DNA from: Ruminococcus bovis
GTDB lineage: Bacteria > Bacillota > Clostridia > Oscillospirales > Acutalibacteraceae
Direction of reading: 5' to 3'
NCBI RefSeq assembly: GCF_005601135.1
Contig: NZ_CP039381.1
Span: 1,795,941 to 1,859,940 of the forward strand
Length of the DNA stretch: 64,000 bases
A program made the position numbers and the translations under genes. Of the stretch, positions 39,550 through 48,314 are shown one piece after another (position 1 is the stretch's first letter; the number at the start of each line of letters is the position of its first letter). The notes beneath the pieces were generated by a model. That model was not told where the DNA came from and searched no databases. It saw nothing but the letters and a program-made list of their open reading frames with translations.

Positions 39550-41107
39550 ATGATAATCAAGGATAAAACAGTGAAACAATTACTATTTCACTGGATGAAT
39601 ATAATGAACTAAAATCATTAAAAGAGCACTGTTCAGAACTTGAAACACAGGTGAAGTGGCTGATGGAGCAGCTTAAGATAAATAATAAAAAGACCTATGG
39701 CTCAAAAAGTGAACAATCGGAATATATTTACGAACAGCTTAGTCTTCTTCATAACGAAGCAGAGCTCTACTCAGATGTAGAAGCAAAGGAAGAGGTTAAG
39801 GTGGCTTCTCATACCCGAAAAGAAAGAAGCTACTCTTGACAAATTACCAGAAAACATCAAGACAGTTGTTGTAGAGCATACTCTTCCCGAAGAAGAAAAG
39901 GTATGTCCTAACTGTAATGAACAGCTTGAGGTTATTGGTAAGGAAGTAAAGAAAACATTAAAAATCAAACCTGCTGAGGTGATTATTCAGGAGGATGTAT
40001 ATTACACCTACGCCTGCAAGAATTGTGAGAAACACGGTATTGAGACCCCAATAGTAAAACACCACAGGAAAAGCCAGTAATCAAAGGCAGCTTTGCTTCA
40101 CCAGAAGCAGTGGCTCACATTATGACACAGAAGTTTGTGATATACTCACCACTCTATAGACAAGAACAAGACCTGAAAAGGCAAGGTGTTGAATTAACAA
40201 GACAGACAATGTCTAACTGGATACTTAAAGCGAGTCAGCTGTGGTTAGAACCAATATATGAGAAGTTAAGAGAGCTTCTCATAAAAGAGGAAGTAATCCA
40301 TGCAGATGAAACAACACTGCAGGTACTGAAAACCAAAGAGAAGCCTACTCCAAAGAAAGCATATATGTGGCTGTACAGAACGAGTGGATGCTCTGAAAAG
40401 AATATCGTACTGTATGATTACAAACCAAACAGAAAGATTGAAAATGCGGAGAACTTTCTTGAAGGTTTTAATGGCTACATACACGCAGATGGTTATCAGG
40501 GATATCACAAACTTGGAGATAACTTCACAGTTGTTGGTTGCTGGGCGCATTGCAGAAGAAAATTTGCTGAAGCATTAGAAATGATAAGCAAGGACGAACG
40601 AGCAAACTCAACAGCTGGAATTGCTTTAGATTACTGCAATCAGCTATATGCAATAGAAAAGAAATAGCTGATAAAAGCTATGAAGAAATACTAAAGGTGC
40701 GACAAGAAAAATCAAAGCCAATTCTTGACGCTTTTGTGCTGGGCTGAAAAGCAAAGCATAGCATTTAAAAGCAAACTTGGTGGTGCGTTTACCTATCTTA
40801 AGAATAACGAGAAATATCTCAGAAGATATTTAGAGGACGGCAGATTAGAAATTGACAATAACCGAGCCGAAAGAAGCATTAAGCCTTTGTGATGGGCAGA
40901 AAGAATTTCCTGTTTGCCAATACTGAGTCAGGAGCTACTGGCAGTGCTGTTATGTACAGCATAATCGAAACAGCCAAAGAGAACAATCTGAATCCGTTTA
41001 GATATCTGACCTATATCTTCAAAAAGTTCCCTAATATTAAGGAAAATGAAACGGCTGATATTCTACTGCCTTGGAATGCACCAGAGGAGTGCAAAGTTAA
41101 AATTTGA
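39550..41107 (+). pseudogene. tnpC: IS66 transposase TnpC, broken by several frameshifts
   Basis: Same broken pattern as copy 1 plus private breaks: the start (MIIKDK...) is out of frame from an A-tract that is one shorter, a second break lies before 40079, and another is near 40730. The catalytic segment with IHADETTLQVL and the C-terminal NNRAERSIKPL are still readable in pieces. Confidence 0.85.
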
Positions 41108-41172
41108 TACATATGTGGAAATCCCTGCGAGAACAAACTCGCAGGGGTTTTTTAGGATGATTTGACGGTTAC

Positions 41173-41180
41173 GATTTTTT
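41173..41180 (+). repeat. Target-site duplication, right of IS66 copy 2
   Basis: GATTTTTT, identical to 38691-38698. Confidence 0.9.
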
Positions 41181-41250
41181 AATCCTAAATGTTATTTGAT
41201 TTTCTTTTAAACCTACATTTAATATTGTTTTTGATTTGCTTTTGAAATTG

Positions 41251-41475
41251 CTATTTAGAATTGTTATCGGTAATGGAATTTGCGTTAGTGGTATCTTTGA
41301 AAAGCAAAGTAATGCACCAAATTGCACATAGACAAATAATGATGTAAATAATTCTGCTGATTACACCGGTCTGACCACCACACAAAAATGCCACAAGGTC
41401 AAATTTAAAAATGCCCACAAGACCCCAGTTAATACCACCGATAATTAAAAGGGTCAAAGCTATTTTATCAATCAT
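41251..41475 (-). CDS. DUF378 family small membrane protein
   Basis: Protein of 74 aa with two membrane helices and the DUF378 pattern ALTLLIIGGINWGLVGIFKFDLVAFLCGG. Function unknown. The ribosome binding site is GGAGG, 8 bases from the ATG. The last 12 residues are polar. Confidence 0.8.
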   Translation of the reverse strand: MIDKIALTLLIIGGINWGLVGIFKFDLVAFLCGGQTGVISRIIYIIICLCAIWCITLLFKDTTNANSITDNNSK

Positions 41476-41547
41476 ATATATACCTCCATAAATGATTTCA
41501 AAATTAGTTTTGACCTAAAAATAAGAAATATTCAGTTTTATTGATTT

Positions 41548-41916
41548 TTAGAACATTACAAAAATGCCTATAATTGCAATTAAAATAAGTATCAATGCAA
41601 AAATTCTGCACATAAGTATTGCTTTTTTGATTTGATGTTTTCTAATCATACTTTCTGTTGGAAAAGGAAGTAGCAGTAGCATAATTCCTAAACCACCAAA
41701 ACCAATAACTATCAGACTGTCACCAATAGCACCAAAAAGTGAACCTGCCATAATTCCGATAGGAATTAAAAATACAAATATAGCATCTAAAAATGCAAAT
41801 AGTTTGCCGTATTTATCTCTTAAATCATAAAATTTGTTGGCATTTTCTTGACATTCATCCTGACAGTACATATCAAAATAAGAAATTTCTTTGCCACAAA
41901 ATTCACATTTCTTCAT
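41548..41916 (-). CDS. Zinc-ribbon membrane protein, unknown function
   Basis: Protein of 122 aa. The N-terminus MKKCEFCGKEISYFDMYCQDEC has a CxxC...CxxxC metal-binding pattern, followed by a short polar helix and three hydrophobic segments (about 40-60, 65-82 and 100-121). Not recognised as a named family. The ribosome binding site is AGGTGA. Same strand as the DUF378 and XRE genes but separated from each by about 80 bases. Confidence 0.65.
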   Translation of the reverse strand: MKKCEFCGKEISYFDMYCQDECQENANKFYDLRDKYGKLFAFLDAIFVFLIPIGIMAGSLFGAIGDSLIVIGFGGLGIMLLLLPFPTESMIRKHQIKKAILMCRIFALILILIAIIGIFVMF

Positions 41917-41997
41917 AATATCACCTATTTCCTTTAGAATACTATAACATTTTCACAATATAAAGTCAATCGACAAAAGATGTGTTGTGTGTATCAA

Positions 41998-42231
41998 TCA
42001 ATCTCCTACATATTCAATTATATCTTGAACATTGCAATGTAGTTCTTTACAAATGGACGCAAGAACATAAAGGTCAACTCTGCTAATATTACCGTTATAG
42101 TAGCCTTGTACAGTTTCAAATCTTAAATTGCAGTTTACACATAGTTTGTTTTTTGAATAGCCTTTTTCTTTCATAACTTTGTCCAATTTAAATATAATTC
42201 CGGATTCATTTTGATTTGGTCTTTTATTCAT
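41998..42231 (-). CDS. XRE family transcriptional regulator (short, Cro/C1-type)
   Basis: Protein of 77 aa, essentially one helix-turn-helix: IIFKLDKVMKEKGYSKNKLCVNCNLRFETVQGYYNGNISRVDLYVLASICKELHCNVQDII. This matches small YozG/Cro-like repressors. The start at 42231 (MNKRPNQ) has GAGGTG upstream; a longer frame from 42279 runs into the operator region. It is divergent from a zinc-ribbon membrane protein gene, and two palindromic sites lie between them. It probably represses that promoter and perhaps its own. Confidence 0.85.
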   Translation of the reverse strand: MNKRPNQNESGIIFKLDKVMKEKGYSKNKLCVNCNLRFETVQGYYNGNISRVDLYVLASICKELHCNVQDIIEYVGD

Positions 42232-42272
42232 TATTAACACCTCTATATTGAGAATAACAAAGAAAAAACCTC

Positions 42273-42302
42273 TTGACACTCTACATTAGAATGTAGTATA
42301 TT
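42273..42302 (+). promoter_or_regulatory. Promoter of the zinc-ribbon/lipoprotein pair
   Basis: TTGACA (42273-42278) and TATATT (42297-42302) with an 18-base spacer. The spacer is filled by the first operator palindrome. Confidence 0.65.
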
Positions 42303-42328
42303 ATAGTAAAGACTACATTCTAATGTAG
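42281..42328. promoter_or_regulatory. Twin palindromic operators of the XRE regulator
   Basis: CTACATTAGAATGTAG (42281-42296) and CTACATTCTAATGTAG (42313-42328) are each a 7-bp inverted repeat around a 2-base centre, 32 bases apart centre to centre (three helical turns). The first covers the -35/-10 spacer and the second lies just downstream of the -10 box. This layout would allow cooperative repression. Confidence 0.75.
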
Positions 42329-42345
42329 AATAGGAGGTACAATAT

Positions 42346-42867
42346 ATGAAAGAAAAAAGTGGTTGTAGTGGGGCATTGTTTATATTTTTAAGTATTGCCA
42401 ATTTTATTTTTGCTTATTTTGCTTATCGTGGAGAACATAGTGCTAAACCGGCAAAAGTAATAAGCATAATAAATGGAAAAATGTCCTCAGTCGGTTCTCT
42501 TGGTGGAAGTTCAAAAGCAGTGGAAATGTACTCAACATTGTTTTACATTTTTATTGTATTAGGTATTATTTTTCTTATATTAAGTATAGTAATGTTTTGT
42601 GCAGGTGAATCAAGTAAGAGTGAAAATACTAATGTGAACAGTGAAGAAAATGCTGAAAAAGACAAACCAAGATTTATTGCTTGTCCAAAGTGTGGGGAGC
42701 TTAATAGTAGTAATAATACAAAATGTTTTAAATGTAAAACAGACTTGATAGAAATAATCAATAAAAAAGAAACTAAAACTAGTAATGTATGGATATGTCC
42801 AAAGTGTGGAAGAGAAAACCAAAATTATGTGGGTACTTGTGGATGTGGTGAGGTAAAACCAAAATGA
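42346..42867 (+). CDS. Membrane protein with two C-terminal zinc ribbons
   Basis: Protein of 173 aa with two membrane helices (about 8-25 and 63-85), a charged linker, and two Cys4-type ribbons (ACPKCGELNSSNNTKCFKCK and WICPKCGRENQNYVGTCGCG). Function unknown; similar proteins are common in Clostridia without an assigned role. The ribosome binding site is AGGAGG. Its last four bases overlap the start of the lipoprotein gene, so the two are coupled. Confidence 0.72.
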   Translation: MKEKSGCSGALFIFLSIANFIFAYFAYRGEHSAKPAKVISIINGKMSSVGSLGGSSKAVEMYSTLFYIFIVLGIIFLILSIVMFCAGESSKSENTNVNSEENAEKDKPRFIACPKCGELNSSNNTKCFKCKTDLIEIINKKETKTSNVWICPKCGRENQNYVGTCGCGEVKPK

Positions 42868-43487
42868 AAAAGTTAATTGTTTTATCACTATGTTTAATAT
42901 TTTTATTATCAATTTGTGGTTGTTCAAAAACCGGTAATAGTATTAGTAGTAATGTTAGTTCAAATACTGAAAATATTGAAGAAACAAATAATATGCAACA
43001 AACAGAAATTACTAATACAGTAATTACTAAAGATATTACTTTGTCTAGTGAAGACAAGAAAATTATTGATGTATTGTACAATAATAGAGATGAATGGGAT
43101 GATTATAATACAATTGATGGTGTTAAAGGATGTCCTATAACTAATGTTGCCTTTTACAAAATCAGTTGTGAAGATGGATTTTTTGTATCCGGTTTAAACA
43201 ATATTCTAAATATAAAGGAAATTAAGGATAAAGTTATCTTTGTCACCAGTGTTAAGTCATATAATGATGTACAGGTAGGTTCTAATATTTACATAGATAC
43301 AGAAACCCAAAGACTTGGCATGATACATGATTTTTCTGAAAATGATAGAAAAATGATAGAGAAGATTTACGATGATACTGCTGAGAATGGTACTAAGTGG
43401 AATATGGAAGCTACCGATGAACAAAAATATTTGATTCTTGAAGATGCTTACAAAAGGTATTTAGAAACAGAAAATTCAGCAGAATAA
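42864..43487 (+). CDS. Putative lipoprotein, unknown function
   Basis: Protein of 207 aa with a lipoprotein signal peptide ending in the lipobox SICGC (Cys19 or so would be lipidated), then a Ser/Asn/Glu-rich linker and a globular part of about 150 residues without a recognised domain. Coupled by a 4-base overlap (ATGA) to the zinc-ribbon membrane protein and under the same operator-controlled promoter. Confidence 0.75.
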   Translation: MKKLIVLSLCLIFLLSICGCSKTGNSISSNVSSNTENIEETNNMQQTEITNTVITKDITLSSEDKKIIDVLYNNRDEWDDYNTIDGVKGCPITNVAFYKISCEDGFFVSGLNNILNIKEIKDKVIFVTSVKSYNDVQVGSNIYIDTETQRLGMIHDFSENDRKMIEKIYDDTAENGTKWNMEATDEQKYLILEDAYKRYLETENSAE

Positions 43488-43510
43488 TAAAATTAATATT
43501 AAAGTTTTAA

Positions 43511-43545
43511 GGGTTGTCGTTGTGTTATATGGCAACCCTTTTTAT
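43511..43545 (+). terminator. Terminator of the lipoprotein operon
   Basis: Stem GGGTTGTC (43511-43518) with GGCAACCC (43531-43538), followed by TTTTTAT. Confidence 0.8.
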
Positions 43546-43549
43546 AGTA

Positions 43550-43577
43550 ATACAAATTATTTATAAACAAGGGGATA
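43550..43577 (+). repeat. 28-base direct repeat, left copy
   Basis: An exact 28-base copy of 44717-44744, lying about 16 bases outside the left inverted repeat of the decayed insertion sequence. The right copy abuts the gltX promoter. Confidence 0.85.
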
Positions 43578-43593
43578 TGTATGTGCTAAAATG

Positions 43594-44701
43594 ATATGAC
43601 CCAATAAAAAAGAGGAGTAACTTCAAAATATGGTATAATGGAATCGCTCAAAAACATTAACCTAAGAAAGAAGTACTCCTCATGAATATAATAACACAAG
43701 AAGCAAAGAAAAAGCAAGCCATAGTAAAATACGCACTAAGAAAGGAAAAAGCGAAGCAAGTAGAGTGTACGGTGTAAGTCTTTCAAGCGTAAAGAGATGG
43801 TGTAAACAATATGACGGTACCTGGCAATCGCTATTGCCTAAATCACGCAGACCACATAGTCATCCCAACAGACACACAAAAGAGAAGAAAGACAAATTAG
43901 AAATTCTTTTAAAAGTGCTATGAAAGATATGGATGGGATGGAGTATACAGTGATTTAAAGAGAAAAGGATATACAAGAAGCTATTCAGGAATGATATATG
44001 CTGCAAAAAGAATGGGCTTAGTAAAATATAAAAAGACCAAGAAAAAGAGCCGTAATCATAGAAGATATCCGGAGCTGTTAATACCTGGAGAAAAGGTGCA
44101 GATAGATGTAAAAGAAGTGCCATACAATTGCTTAAGAGGCAAGGCTTTAAGGGACGGAAAGCATTTTTATCAATGGACTGCAATAGATGAATGTACAAGA
44201 ATGAGATTTGTATATGGGTTTGAAGAACATACACCGGAAAACTCAACTAAATTCTTGAAAATGTTATTAAAAGAATTTCCGTTTAAAATAAAAACGGTTC
44301 AAACAGATAACGGAAGAGAGTTCACATATAAATATCAAAGCAGTGAAGTGAAAAGTCCTTTTGAAATAGAATTGAACAAATTAGGTATAAATCATAAATT
44401 AATACCACCACGAACACCTTGGCACAATGGGAAGGTAGAAAGAAGTCATAGAAACGACCAAAGATATTTCTATGATTGGGAAACATTCAAAAATATTGAA
44501 GAATTAAATACAAAGTTAAAAGGACATTTAGAATGGAGTAATAACAAGACAATGAGAACACTTGAATACAAAGTCCAATGCAGTTATTGAGTGAAAAGTT
44601 AGAATTGAAATCCATTCATTAATTAATATTCATAATCAAAAGTCAGTAAAACAAGCGAAATATTAAATCGTATTTTATTTTTACCCTAAAATGGGTCATA
44701 T
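43594..44701 (+). mobile_element. Decayed IS481/IS3-like insertion sequence
   Basis: About 1.1 kb bounded by inverted repeats ATATGACCCA (43594-43603) and TGGGTCATAT (44692-44701), carrying a broken DDE transposase. No short target duplication is seen at these ends, but 28-base direct repeats lie just outside. Confidence 0.7.
43682..44590 (+). pseudogene. Transposase with integrase core (rve), frameshifted
   Basis: Three frames are needed: MNIITQEAKKKQAIVKYALRK, then SRVYGVSLSSVKRWCKQYDGTW (helix-turn-helix), then RYGWDGVYSDLKRKGYTRSYSGMIYA and the integrase core. The core has QIDVKEVPY (first Asp), QTDNGREFT (second Asp) and WHNGKVERSH (Glu). The core frame is open to 44590. The pattern fits IS481/IS3-group transposases. 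Two frameshifts near 43755 and 43920 inactivate it. Confidence 0.82.
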
Positions 44702-44716
44702 CTATTTACAACACAG

Positions 44717-44744
44717 ATACAAATTATTTATAAACAAGGGGATA
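44717..44744 (+). repeat. 28-base direct repeat, right copy
   Basis: Identical to 43550-43577; located immediately before the gltX -35 box. Confidence 0.85.
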
Positions 44745-44748
44745 ATTC

Positions 44749-44777
44749 TTGACAAAATACTACTATAATCTTATAAT
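44749..44777 (+). promoter_or_regulatory. Promoter of gltX
   Basis: TTGACA (44749-44754) and TATAAT (44772-44777) with a 17-base spacer, about 100 bases before the chosen gltX start. Confidence 0.85.
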
Positions 44778-44879
44778 AATTTAGTATGTGTAAGTATGAT
44801 TTTTACTTAGTTTAGTAGAAATTTTACTTTGATAGTTTGAAATTAAAAAATGAAAAAATTTAGAGTTTGTGGTGATAAT

Positions 44880-46535
44880 ATGGATTACAACAAGTTAGCT
44901 GAACTTTTACTACCTGATAGTAAAATGACTAGGGAAGAAGTTTTTGCAAAATTCCCTAAAAGAAATTTAAAGGAAGGTGCTCAGGTTACTCGTATAGCAC
45001 CGTCACCAACAGGTTTTATTCACCTTGGTAACCTATATTCTGCAGTAGCAGATGAAAGAATTGCTCACCTATCAGATGGTGTGTTTTATTTAAGAATTGA
45101 AGATACTGACCTAAAGCGTAAAGTTGATGGTGCAGTTGATATTATTATCAATGTTATGAAGTACTTTGGCATTGAATTTGATGAAGGTGCAGGTCAAGAA
45201 GATAAGGGCAACAATAACTATGGTCCTTATTATCAGCGTCAGAGAGTAGAGTACTACCATGTGTTTGCTAAGGAGCTTATTCAGAAAGGCTTAGCTTATC
45301 CTTGTTTCTGTACTGAAGAAGATAATGCACAACTTAGAGAGGCTCAACAGGCAGAAAATGCTACTCCGGGTTACTATGGTAAGTGGGCAAAGTGTCGTTC
45401 ACTTACACTTGAAGAAATTGAAGAAAACCTAAAGGCAGGTAAGCCTTGGGTTCTAAGACTAAAATCCCCTGGTAGTGAAGATAAAGAAATCACAATCGAA
45501 GATAAGATTATGGGCAAAATCTCATTCCCTGAGAATACTCACGATATTGTTATTCTAAAGAGTGACGGTGTTCCAACATACCACTTTGCCCATGTAGTTG
45601 ACGATACATTAATGGGTACAACACTTGTAATTCGTGGTAATGAATGGCTAAGCTCAGTACCAACTCACTTCCAGCTAAATCAGGTATTAGGTTTTAGACA
45701 GTTTAAGTATGCTCATACTGCTCACCTAATGAAGATTGACGAAGAAACAGGCAAGAAGAGAAAGCTATCTAAGAGAAAAGACCCTGAACTTTCTCTAGAC
45801 TTCTATCGTCAAGACGGTTACCACCCATATACTGTTAAGATTTATCTATTAACACTACTTAACAGTAACTTTGAAGAATGGCATGACAAAAACCCTAACA
45901 AGGATATTAATGAATTCCCATTCTCAGTAAAGAAAATGTCACAGAGTGGTGCATTGTTTGATTTACAGAAGTTCCATGATATTTGTAAGAAAGAATTTGC
46001 AAAAATGTCACTTGAAGAAGTTTATTCTTTCCTAGAAGAATGGACTAAGGAATATGATGCTGAACATTACGATATGTACTTCGGTGACAAGGAATATATG
46101 GAAAAGGTTCTAACACTTTGTATGGGCCTTAACCAAAAGAGAAGAAGAAAAGACTTTGCTTATGCAAAACAGATTATGGCTAGTCTATCATACTTCTTTA
46201 AGGAAACATTTGTACCAAAGAATCAGTATGACTTTGATAATGAAACAGTGAAGGCTATCTTAACAAAGTATCTTGAATCTTATGATGAAAATGATGACAA
46301 CTCAACATGGTTTAATAAGGTAAAGACACTTTCAGAAGAACTTGGTTTTACTACTGATATGAAAGCATACAAGAAGTCACCTGAAAGTTTCAAGGGCAAT
46401 GTTGCTCAGGTTTCTGAGGCAATTCGTGTTGCTATTACAGGTGAAGCAAATACTCCTGACCTATGTACTATTTGCCAGATTATTGGTAAAGATAATGTTA
46501 AGGAAAGAATTGAAAACACTATAAATTCACTTTAA
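44880..46535 (+). CDS. gltX: Glutamate--tRNA ligase
   Basis: Class I synthetase of 551 aa. The HIGH-type motif is in APSPTGFIHLGNLYSA, the KMSKS-type motif is KLSKRKD, and RIEDTDLKR and VIRGNEWLSS match the GltX/GlnS group. The C-terminal helical anticodon-binding part is present. It is somewhat longer than typical GluRS (about 480-500), with an N-terminal extension of ~40 residues before the Rossmann fold. ATG 44880 is preferred because GGTGAT lies upstream; the ATG at 44850 has no ribosome binding site. Single-gene unit with its own promoter and terminator. Confidence 0.93.
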   Translation: MDYNKLAELLLPDSKMTREEVFAKFPKRNLKEGAQVTRIAPSPTGFIHLGNLYSAVADERIAHLSDGVFYLRIEDTDLKRKVDGAVDIIINVMKYFGIEFDEGAGQEDKGNNNYGPYYQRQRVEYYHVFAKELIQKGLAYPCFCTEEDNAQLREAQQAENATPGYYGKWAKCRSLTLEEIEENLKAGKPWVLRLKSPGSEDKEITIEDKIMGKISFPENTHDIVILKSDGVPTYHFAHVVDDTLMGTTLVIRGNEWLSSVPTHFQLNQVLGFRQFKYAHTAHLMKIDEETGKKRKLSKRKDPELSLDFYRQDGYHPYTVKIYLLTLLNSNFEEWHDKNPNKDINEFPFSVKKMSQSGALFDLQKFHDICKKEFAKMSLEEVYSFLEEWTKEYDAEHYDMYFGDKEYMEKVLTLCMGLNQKRRRKDFAYAKQIMASLSYFFKETFVPKNQYDFDNETVKAILTKYLESYDENDDNSTWFNKVKTLSEELGFTTDMKAYKKSPESFKGNVAQVSEAIRVAITGEANTPDLCTICQIIGKDNVKERIENTINSL

Positions 46536-46544
46536 GTTGAATAT

Positions 46545-46575
46545 AGCCACCAAGTAATTTGGTGGCTTGTTTTCC
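46545..46575 (+). terminator. Terminator of gltX
   Basis: Stem AGCCACCAA (46545-46553) with TTGGTGGCT (46559-46567), followed by TGTTTTCC. Confidence 0.85.
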
Positions 46576-46604
46576 GTAATAATAAATAGATTGGATTATG
46601 ATTT

Positions 46605-48314
46605 ATGAAAAGTTTGTCTTATTTAAAGGATTATAAGGTGCAGTCAATTTTAGCACCACTTTTTAAGCTACTGGAGGCTTCCTTTGAACTTTTAGTTCCA
46701 CTTGTAGTAGCTGATATTATTGATAACGGTATCAATAGTGGTGACAAAGCCTATATTTTTCACCGTTGTTTACTGTTAGTTTTACTTGCAGTTGTAGGTC
46801 TTATCTCTGCTGTATCTGCTCAGTTCTTTGCTGCTAAGTCAGCTACAGGTGCAACAACAAAGTTAAGAAGTGCATTGTTTAAGAAGATACAGTCACTTTC
46901 ATTCAGTCAGCTTGACTCTATCGGTTCTGCAACACTTATTACAAGAATGACAAGTGATGTTAACCAAATTCAGACCGGTATTAATATGTTCCTAAGACTG
47001 TTACTGCGTTCACCGTTTATAGTTTTTGGTGCAACAATAATGGCATTTTATGTTGATGTTAAGGGTGCTTTGGTTTTTGCAGTAGTAGTACCGGTTCTTG
47101 CAATTATAGTTGCTGTGATTATGTCACTGACTATTCCTAGATTTAAGGGTGTACAGAATAAGCTGGATTCTGTTTTACTTAGAACAAAAGAAAATGTAAA
47201 AGGTGTAAGAGTTATCAGAGCCTTTACAAGAGAAGATAAAGAGATTGCTGAATTTGAAGAAGAAAATCAAAGCCTTGTAAAACTACAGAATGTTGCAAGT
47301 TGGATTTCTTCTATTATGAATCCTGCAACATTTGTTGTAATTAACCTTGGTGTAATTTTCCTAATTTATATCGGTGCAATCAGAGTTGATGTTGGTGTTA
47401 TCAGTCAAGGTGCAGTTGTTGCCCTTTATAACTATATGTCACAGATTCTTGTTGAACTTATTAAGTTAGCTAACCTAATTATCACAGAAATGAAAGCTAT
47501 TGCAAGTAAGAACAGAGTTGATGCTATTCTTACTATGGAAGAATATAAGAAGCCTAAGGGTAAAGACAAAAAGTGTGACCACTATATTACATTTGAAAAT
47601 GTTTCCCTAAGCTACAACAAGAACAATGAATATAGCTTAAATAACATTAGCTTTACTGTTGATAAAGGTGATACTGTTGGTATTATCGGTGGTACAGGTA
47701 GTGGTAAAACAAGTGTAATGAACCTACTTTGTGGTTTCTATGAACCTACAAGTGGTGATATTATTCTTAATGACAAGAATATCCTTAATTATTCTGATGA
47801 AGAATTAAATGATAATATTTCTGTTGTAATGCAAAAGGCTACTATGTTCAGTGGTACTGTTAAAGAAAATATTACTTTCGGTGCTAAGAATGCTACAGCA
47901 GAAGATATTGAAAAGGCTATTGAAATTTCTCAGTCAAAAGAAATTATCAGTAACAAAAGCAAAGGTCTTGATGAAGTTATCCTTGAACAAGGCAAGAACC
48001 TATCAGGTGGTCAAAAGCAAAGACTTTCTATTGCAAGAGGTATCGTAAGAAATACTCCTATACTTATTCTTGACGACAGTTTCTCAGCACTTGACTATAA
48101 GACAGACAAAACTTTGCGTCAATCCCTTGCTGACTCAAAGGGTGACAGAACAACATTTATTATTTCACAGAGAACATCTACTATTGAACATTGTGACAAA
48201 ATCCTTGTACTAAATGACGGTGCTCTTGAGGGTGTAGGTACTCATGAAGAATTACTAAAGAGTTGTGAAACCTATAAGGATATTTATGAGTCTTGTAACA
48301 AGGAGACATCATAA
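46605..48314 (+). CDS. ABC exporter subunit with degenerate catalytic site (heterodimer partner 1)
   Basis: Half-transporter of 569 aa: six membrane helices (about 1-300) and an ATP-binding domain. Walker A is GGTGSGKTS, the signature LSGGQ is intact, and Walker B is ILILDDSFSALD, where the catalytic Glu is replaced by Asp. This is the usual asymmetry of heterodimeric exporters such as TM287/288 or BmrCD. Its stop overlaps the next gene's start by one base (TAATG). Substrate unknown; multidrug or lipid-like substrates are typical. Confidence 0.93.
   Translation: MKSLSYLKDYKVQSILAPLFKLLEASFELLVPLVVADIIDNGINSGDKAYIFHRCLLLVLLAVVGLISAVSAQFFAAKSATGATTKLRSALFKKIQSLSFSQLDSIGSATLITRMTSDVNQIQTGINMFLRLLLRSPFIVFGATIMAFYVDVKGALVFAVVVPVLAIIVAVIMSLTIPRFKGVQNKLDSVLLRTKENVKGVRVIRAFTREDKEIAEFEEENQSLVKLQNVASWISSIMNPATFVVINLGVIFLIYIGAIRVDVGVISQGAVVALYNYMSQILVELIKLANLIITEMKAIASKNRVDAILTMEEYKKPKGKDKKCDHYITFENVSLSYNKNNEYSLNNISFTVDKGDTVGIIGGTGSGKTSVMNLLCGFYEPTSGDIILNDKNILNYSDEELNDNISVVMQKATMFSGTVKENITFGAKNATAEDIEKAIEISQSKEIISNKSKGLDEVILEQGKNLSGGQKQRLSIARGIVRNTPILILDDSFSALDYKTDKTLRQSLADSKGDRTTFIISQRTSTIEHCDKILVLNDGALEGVGTHEELLKSCETYKDIYESCNKETS

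Larger units (their letters stand above)
38699..41172 (+). mobile_element. IS66 family insertion sequence, copy 2 (defective, inverted relative to copy 1)
   Basis: A 2,474-base element with the same GTAACCGTCAAAT terminal inverted repeats as copy 1 but in plus orientation, with its own 8-bp target duplication. It is nearly identical to copy 1, differing mostly by one-base indels in A-tracts. tnpB is intact; tnpA and tnpC are broken. It lies between the OLD nuclease and the DUF378 gene. Confidence 0.95.

Noticed and set aside
30561..41180. Composite transposon bounded by the two IS66 copies
   Set aside because: Each copy has a different 8-bp target duplication, and the left one interrupts a gene that continues inside, so they are separate insertions.
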